Part shown: piece after piece, positions 58,770 through 64,000 of the stretch
Position numbering within the stretch: the first letter of the stretch is position 1
How the letters are laid out: the number at the start of each line of letters is the position of its first letter
Assembly (NCBI RefSeq): GCF_029852145.1
Contig: NC_079975.1
Coordinates: forward strand, 17,915,275-17,979,274
Direction: 5' to 3'
DNA: 64,000 nucleotides
Source: Microplitis mediator
Lineage: Eukaryota > Arthropoda > Insecta > Hymenoptera > Braconidae
Made by a program: the position numbers and the translations under genes
The notes under the pieces: generated by a model
Told to the model about the DNA's origin: nothing
Databases searched by the model: none
The model's input: the letters and a program-made list of their open reading frames with translations, nothing else

Positions 58770-59118
58770 TAATGTACTATATTTTTATGTGTAAATTACA
58801 ATCAAGAGGGCCTTACATCTACTTATATCAATCGGACTCTCCAGATTGGATTTTTTAGCCAGGTTTAATGTTATGTACCTGGATATGCCCAATTGTAGCT
58901 GTGGGCCTCTATGATAATATACAGCATTACATTAAGATTACTTTTAAATATTTTTATTTGCAAATTACAATTAAAAGTACCTTAAAGTTGTATGATATCA
59001 AATGGACTATCCATATTATATTTTTATGCCAGGTCTAATGTTATGTATGTGGAAATACCCAAGTGTAGCTGTGGGACGCTATGGTAATATACATCATTAC
59101 ATTAAGATTACTTTTATA
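58770..59118 (+). repeat. 170-bp tandem duplication
   Basis: GCCAGGTTTAATGTTATGTA at 58858 recurs as GCCAGGTCTAATGTTATGTA at 59028, with CTGTGGG and CATTACATTAAGATTACTTT also repeated. Two units lie immediately before the next element. Confidence 0.82.
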
Positions 59119-59120
59119 TA

Positions 59121-60035
59121 CACTAGTGCAAAAAATTAAAGGAGCAGAAAAATTTAATAAATTGTTTAGTGATTTTTGGAAGGCTGTAACTTGGTGAAAA
59201 ATGATCGTATCGAGATTTTGAAAAAAGCATTTTATAGCTTGAAATCTCTAGTTTTGGTGCATTTTTTTCAAAATTTTTTAAAAGCTCCGGTTATTGCGCA
59301 AACATAAGAAATACTGCGAGACAAAAAATTTCTAAATTTTTTTTTTTTCCGAAGAGCCTACGGACCGCGAAAAAATTCTTTCAACTAAACGAATGCATAG
59401 TTCGTTTAGCAAATTTATTCAGCTTCAATTTGTTTTTTTTTTTAACCTCGTAGGACGATTTGTCACAGAGATATCAGCCTTCAAACAAAAAATGATCCTT
59501 TTGGCTTTGATCATCGATATTTCAGGTACCAATGATCGCACAGAAAGTTGAAGGGCGGCGATAAAAACTTAAATAAATTCCCTACAAGACCCTGTCATCA
59601 TTTTTTGGAGAAAAAATTTTTTTTCATTTTTAACATCCATTAGAAGTAAGTACAAAAAAATGACTTTTTTTGGTTTTTTAGTAAATCAACCGCTACTCTG
59701 CAGATATCGAGAAAAAAAATAATGTTGCCAGGGACTTTTTTAGCTTAATGTACCTTCAAGACCCCTGTAAATTTTTAAATTGATCTATCGAACCGTTTTT
59801 TGGGAATCATCGATCAAAGTTTAGCTAAACAATTAAAGGAGCAAGTTTTGTTCCTTTAATTGTGTAATCATAATCAAAATGAAAAAAATTTTTTTTTTTC
59901 GACTTTTCTCAAATTTTTGCGTTGGTGACTCAGCAAATGCAAGGAAATGACAAAAAAAATAAAAAATTACCAAAAAATGTCAAAAAAAAAATTTAGAACA
60001 CAAAAAAAAAGTTTCAATTTTTTTTTTTTCGATTT
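59121..60035. mobile_element. Left-arm copy of the CACTAATGCAAAAAATTAAA element
   Basis: It starts CACTAGTGCAAAAAATTAAA after TA (59119-59120) and follows the left arm of the 14950 palindrome to about its centre, then ends abruptly. It is a half-element. Confidence 0.82.
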
Positions 60036-60543
60036 TTATGACTGACCAAAGCTGCAATAAAGCCTGCGATACTCGGCCGCGGACTGTATTGAGAGCACTC
60101 AGCGACCGGCGCGCGGTGATCAATAAATTCATATTGTTTAAATTAATCTCGAGCAGTAAAATTTTCTTTCGGGATCTTAATTTTTAATAAATAACGTATG
60201 TAACCCATGAAAAAAAAACTTCATTTTTTTAACAAGAAGTCGATGAAATTTTTATTTGATCACTAAAAGTTAATCAACAATAGGATAATAAAAAAATAAT
60301 TTTAAGCTATTAATGTTTTTAAAAAATATAGATATTTAACAATAAATCTTAAAAATTCCATTAATTTCTCTTGAACGGTTGTTTTGAAATCTACTGTTTA
60401 ATTAAAGGTACTCAAAATTTTCATTGTAAAAAAAATGGTTGTTAAAATGAAAATTTAGAATAATCGTTTGAGGGATTTATTTTTCATAGTGACTACATAA
60501 GAAAAAAGTCGTTCTGTCAGTTGACCCTGCGGGCCAGCCCCAA
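60036..60543. other. Unassigned sequence with a GC-rich patch
   Basis: The patch 60060-60120 (CGGCCGCGGACTGTATTGAG) is GC-rich. The remainder is AT-rich. No feature recognised. Confidence 0.4.
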
Positions 60544-61281
60544 AACTTCCCGCTGTTTTCGAGCTCAAGAACCTCGAAAACATTATTGTGAATACATTTT
60601 CGAGCTCTTCGAGCTCGAAAATACGTTTTTATGCTGTTGTTTTCGAAAAAAAACGTTTTTCACCATTTTTTCTCCAACGATATCTCTCAAACGAATAAAC
60701 CGATTGAGATGGTTGAAGTGGCAATCGACGCGTTTTATCAAGTTCTAAAGCTGATCATATTTTGAATTCGATTTATCGAGTCGTTTTCGAGATATTTCAG
60801 AAAAAATAAAAAAAAATTTTTTTTTTTAATTCTTTCGACAACGGTTTCTCTTGAACGAATGAACCGATTTTGATGGTTGAGGTGGCATTCGGCGCGGCTT
60901 ATAAAGCTCTAGAGCCCAGTCCATTTTGGAATTAATCCATCAAGCACATTAAAAGTTATCCGAAAAAAACTTTTTTGAAAAAATTTTATTTTTGCAATAT
61001 CTCTGAACGAGCTCTACCGATCAAGCTCAATTTCTCACAGCTTCAAGATATTGACAAGCCGCGTCGAATGACACCTTAAAGTTCAAAATCGGTTCATCCG
61101 TCCAAAAGATACAGGTATTTACATACGTACATACACTCGGACATCATCGTGAAATTAGTCAGAATAGCTTCCTAGGACCTCAAAACGTCGACATCTGGTG
61201 AAAATTCGATTTTCGTAAATCGGACCGAAACCAATAACTTCCCGAATTTTTGAAAATTTACAATTTTCTTAGCGGGAAGTT
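60544..61281. mobile_element. AACTTCCCGCT element (738 bp)
   Basis: The ends AACTTCCCGCT and AGCGGGAAGTT are complementary. The interior has two divergent copies of a sentence-like block: CGAATAAACCGATTGAGATG and CGAATGAACCGATTTTGATG, each followed by GGTTGA(A/G)GTGGCA, then ATACGTACATACACTCGGAC near the right end. There is no coding capacity. I recognise this kind of repeat as widespread in insect genomes but cannot name its superfamily. Confidence 0.7.
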
Positions 61282-61827
61282 AAAAATACATAGAATTAAC
61301 ATTCATGATCAAGTGGAAAATGGAGGGTCCACACGGGAAAAAATGCTGGAGTAGAATTTACCACACCAAACTAGTAAAAATTTTACTACACTTTGTGGTC
61401 GCCGCAATGACAACTGTAGTAACATAAGCCACAGTGTGCGTGATATTTTACTACTATAGGAGTTCTGCTTACTACTGTAATGTGGTAAAACTTTGTAGTT
61501 TCCACAACTATTCAATGTAGTATAAAATACTTATTTTGTGGTTTTAGGAACCACACAATTTTATATGAATTGATATCTGTTACTATTTTTGGAGTATACA
61601 ATACCAGACTACTTGTACAATCTACTCCAATCTGTGGTAAAATGATCAAAAGAAGGAAATAACAGCGCCACCTACAACTTTTTTACTCCATTCTGTGGGT
61701 ATCCTCAACTTGTGTCAGTGTATTTAATATTATAAATAATATTATAAAACATTATAAATTATAATATATATAATTAAAAATATTTATATATATAATTAAA
61801 AATCGAGGCGTGCAATTATAATATATA

Positions 61828-62255
61828 CACTGAAAAAAAAATTTATTTGAGCCAACTAAGATTTATTTGAGCCAAAGATATCGTATATTTGGATATGGCC
61901 AAATAAATATTTAATTATGAGAAAGATATAATATATTTGAGTAGTTTAATTGCGTGAAATAAGTGGTTTCTTTGTGGTAAAGAAATGATCCGATTGCTAG
62001 AAATAAATAAGGGCTTCAAATATATGTATAGTATCGCCAAATTTTAGGTTATTTGTCACTAATTTAATTTCTTTACCACAAATATATTAATTACTTACCA
62101 CAAATAAATTATATATTTCCGTCAAATTATAAAATTATTTGAATCAACTGTCATATTTTGTTCTACCAAATATATTTATTTGTCATTAAGAAATATTTTT
62201 TAAAAAGCCACAAATAAATTGATTTATTTGGTACAAATATTTCTTTTTTTCAGTG
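61828..62255. mobile_element. Inner keyword element 1, word AAATAAATTTATTT
   Basis: CACTGAAAAAAAAATTTATT to TTCTTTTTTTCAGTG, flanked by TATA. The interior repeats ATTTATTTG and CAAATAAAT in both orientations. Its sequence is the reverse complement of 62735-63162. Confidence 0.85.
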
Positions 62256-62734
62256 TATAATTTAAAATAAATATATATATAAAAAATATAATACAAAAAA
62301 ATTTGTTTTGTATTACCTGTCATTCTTCTTTTTGCTTACCTCACCTACAACTTCTTCTATTAAATTTTATTTCTATGCTCTTATCAGTGAATCGTGATTT
62401 TAATGCAATTTTTTAAATCATTGCTTACTGAGTATTTGTTATTAGAATTATAACTTTTAAAACGATGTTTTTTATATTTTCTATTAATAAAAATTAATAC
62501 TTAATTATTCTGAGTTTATGCTTATACAAGAATTTATAGATTACAAATATATTTTTAAAATTATCCTTATCAGGTATTGATAAAAAGTAGGCTTTTGAAA
62601 TTTGAGTCCTTATTATTTTAAGTTATTCATTAATAAATTCATTTTTATATCATTTTAATTTGATATACTGTAAGTCCGAAGAATCTAAGATTAATTTTTA
62701 TATTTTTATAACGTTTTCAATATCATAAAAACTA

Positions 62735-63162
62735 CACTGAAAAAAAGAAATATTTGTCCCAAATAAATCAATTTATTTGTGGCTTTTTAAAAAATATTTC
62801 TTAATGACAAATAAATATATTTGGTAGAACAAAATATGACAGTTGATTCAAATAATTTTATAATTTGACGGAAATATATAATTTATTTGTGGTAAGTAAT
62901 TAATATATTTGTGGTAAAGAAATTAAATTTGTGACAAATAACCTAAAATTTGGCGATACTATACATATGTTTGAAGCCCTTATTTATTTGTAGCAATTGG
63001 ATCATTTCTTTACCACAAATAAACCACTTATTTCACGCAATTAAACTACTCAAATATATTATATCTTTCTCATAATTAAATATTTATTTGGCCATATCCA
63101 AATATACGATATATTTGGCTCAAATAAATCTTAGTTGACTCAAATAAATTTTTTTTTCAGTG
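62735..63162. mobile_element. Inner keyword element 2, word AAATAAATTTATTT
   Basis: CACTGAAAAAAAGAAATATT to TTTTTTTTTCAGTG, flanked by TA (62733-62734, 63163-63164). It is a near-identical inverted copy of 61828-62255, with about 480 bp of AT-rich sequence between the pair. Confidence 0.85.
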
Positions 63163-63421
63163 TAATGATCGTTAACTAACAGATATTTAATTAATACATT
63201 ACGAATAAAATATATTCTACTATGTTGTGGAGTAAAATGAACCACAGTGGTTATTTAATGCTAGTTCTTATTACTACTTACTGTAGTAAATGGTACTACA
63301 GGTTGTGTACCACAGTGTACTAGTAACTGTTACTAAACGTGTAGTTATCCTATATATTACTAGTCAGTGTAGTAAATGGAACTCCATTTGTAGTAAATTT
63401 AACTACACATTTTTTTCCGTG

Positions 63422-63887
63422 CACTTGACGTGATCTTACTCACCAACAACAAAATATAAATTTTTTAATGGAACCTAACGGATTCTAACGTTGTAATTGG
63501 CACTCCATACAACATACCTTACAATCCCATAATCTGATAAAAGGTTTTTTTATGTCAATATTATTGGAAATATGTTCAGAAAAAAAGAAACATAATACAA
63601 TTAACAGCACTAAGAAATAGGCTGTTTTTATTTTATTTTTAATAAGAACTTGAAGAATTTAATTTTCCTTAGGCATTTACGCAAATAAAAGTCAATGATC
63701 AAAATTGATTTTTGCAAATGAAAAAATCCTAAATAGAGAATTATTTCTTTAAAAAATTTCTATTGATTTGTTATAGGAAGTTTAAGAATAATAATATTTT
63801 TAAAGATTTGTTCATTATCGTAAGCTAGCAGCAAAGTAAAAAATCCTTAATGGAACCTAATAGATCCTAATGTTATAATTGGCGTAC
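63422..63887. repeat. Spacer with a short dispersed repeat
   Basis: TTAATGGAACCTAACGGATTC near 63466 recurs as TTAATGGAACCTAATAGATC near 63848, each followed by a TAATTGGC string. Otherwise nothing was recognised. Confidence 0.5.
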
Positions 63888-64000
63888 CCCTGATTAAAAA
63901 TATTGATTGAAAAGAATTGAGAAGCGGTCGATCCATGCAAACTGTATATCTATATATACAAACAAAAAAATTGAAATCAATTGAAATTATTGAAAAGAAT
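63888..64000. mobile_element. CCCTGATTA-family element, cut by the window end
   Basis: CCCTGATTAAAAATATTGAT starts at 63888 and leads into ATTGAAAAGAATTGA words like those in the 36621 element. The other end lies outside the window. Confidence 0.65.

Larger units (their letters stand above)
61332..63421. mobile_element. Outer keyword element, word TAGTA/TACTA
   Basis: The left end CACGGGAAAAAATG and the right end CATTTTTTTCCGTG are complementary. CA precedes the left end and follows the right end. Both outer parts (61332-61720 and about 63190-63421) are dense in TACTACA/TGTAGTA and ACCACA words in both orientations. The middle is occupied by two further keyword elements in opposite orientation. 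Confidence 0.75.

Overview
This 64 kb window looks like transposon-dense DNA from an AT-rich eukaryote, most likely an insect (a parasitoid wasp or similar hymenopteran is plausible, but that is inference from repeat style only). Spliced genes with GT..AG introns, Gypsy LTR elements, a site-type LINE, hAT and MULE transposases, tRNA-like SINE heads and many foldback elements are visible. I see no ordinary single-copy host gene. Almost every long open frame is a transposase or retroelement frame, and nearly all are broken.

Layout. 1-1.7 kb: unassigned. 1.68-2.06 kb: a solo LTR with a 4-bp target duplication. 2.1-7.6 kb: a decayed Gypsy element on the minus strand. 8.0-10.04 and 17.88-19.2 kb: the two halves of one minus-strand FLYWCH/MULE transposase gene, apparently split inside exon 4 by a 7.8 kb insertion (10.04-17.88 kb) that holds a LINE, tRNA-like modules and a 1.8 kb palindrome. 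19.7-22.8 kb: a second FLYWCH/MULE gene head-to-head with the first, with nine inferred exons and four nonsense codons. 23.6-27.07 kb: a short Gypsy element with both LTRs that has lost reverse transcriptase and RNase H. 27.07-29.3 kb: a 2.2 kb palindrome. 29.3-34.5 kb: a ZSWIM3-like MULE transposase pseudogene between arrays of a CCGTGGAT-type motif, with a 1.0 kb foldback nested beside it. 34.6-36.6 kb: another 2 kb palindrome. 36.6-39.15 kb: a CCCTGATTA element with a 2 kb solo LTR inside. 39.2-42.8 kb: a pseudogene joining a ZSWIM3-like zinc-binding head, 64-residue repeats and a PHD finger. 42.8-49.4 kb: nested foldbacks, a minisatellite and a MITE. 49.4-54.4 kb: solo LTRs and satellite-bearing elements. 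54.9-57.5 kb: a two-exon hAT transposase with one nonsense codon. 57.8-64 kb: a possible gene fragment and nested inverted-repeat elements.

The most unusual pattern is a recurring architecture I call keyword elements. These are non-coding elements with short terminal inverted repeats whose interior is largely degenerate copies, in both orientations, of one short self-complementary word. The word differs between elements (CTTGAGCAAG, CACCGTG, CAGTGATTTCACTG, TTGGTTCAA, TAGTA/TACTA, AAATAAATTTATTT and others). Members sharing the same CCCTGATTA terminus carry different words. The window also gives several internal empty-site comparisons (exon 4 and exon 5 of the MULE gene, one palindrome arm against the other, a MITE copy with and without a solo LTR) that fix insertion points without outside data.

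All coordinates were read by eye. Element boundaries are approximate unless a target duplication is given.
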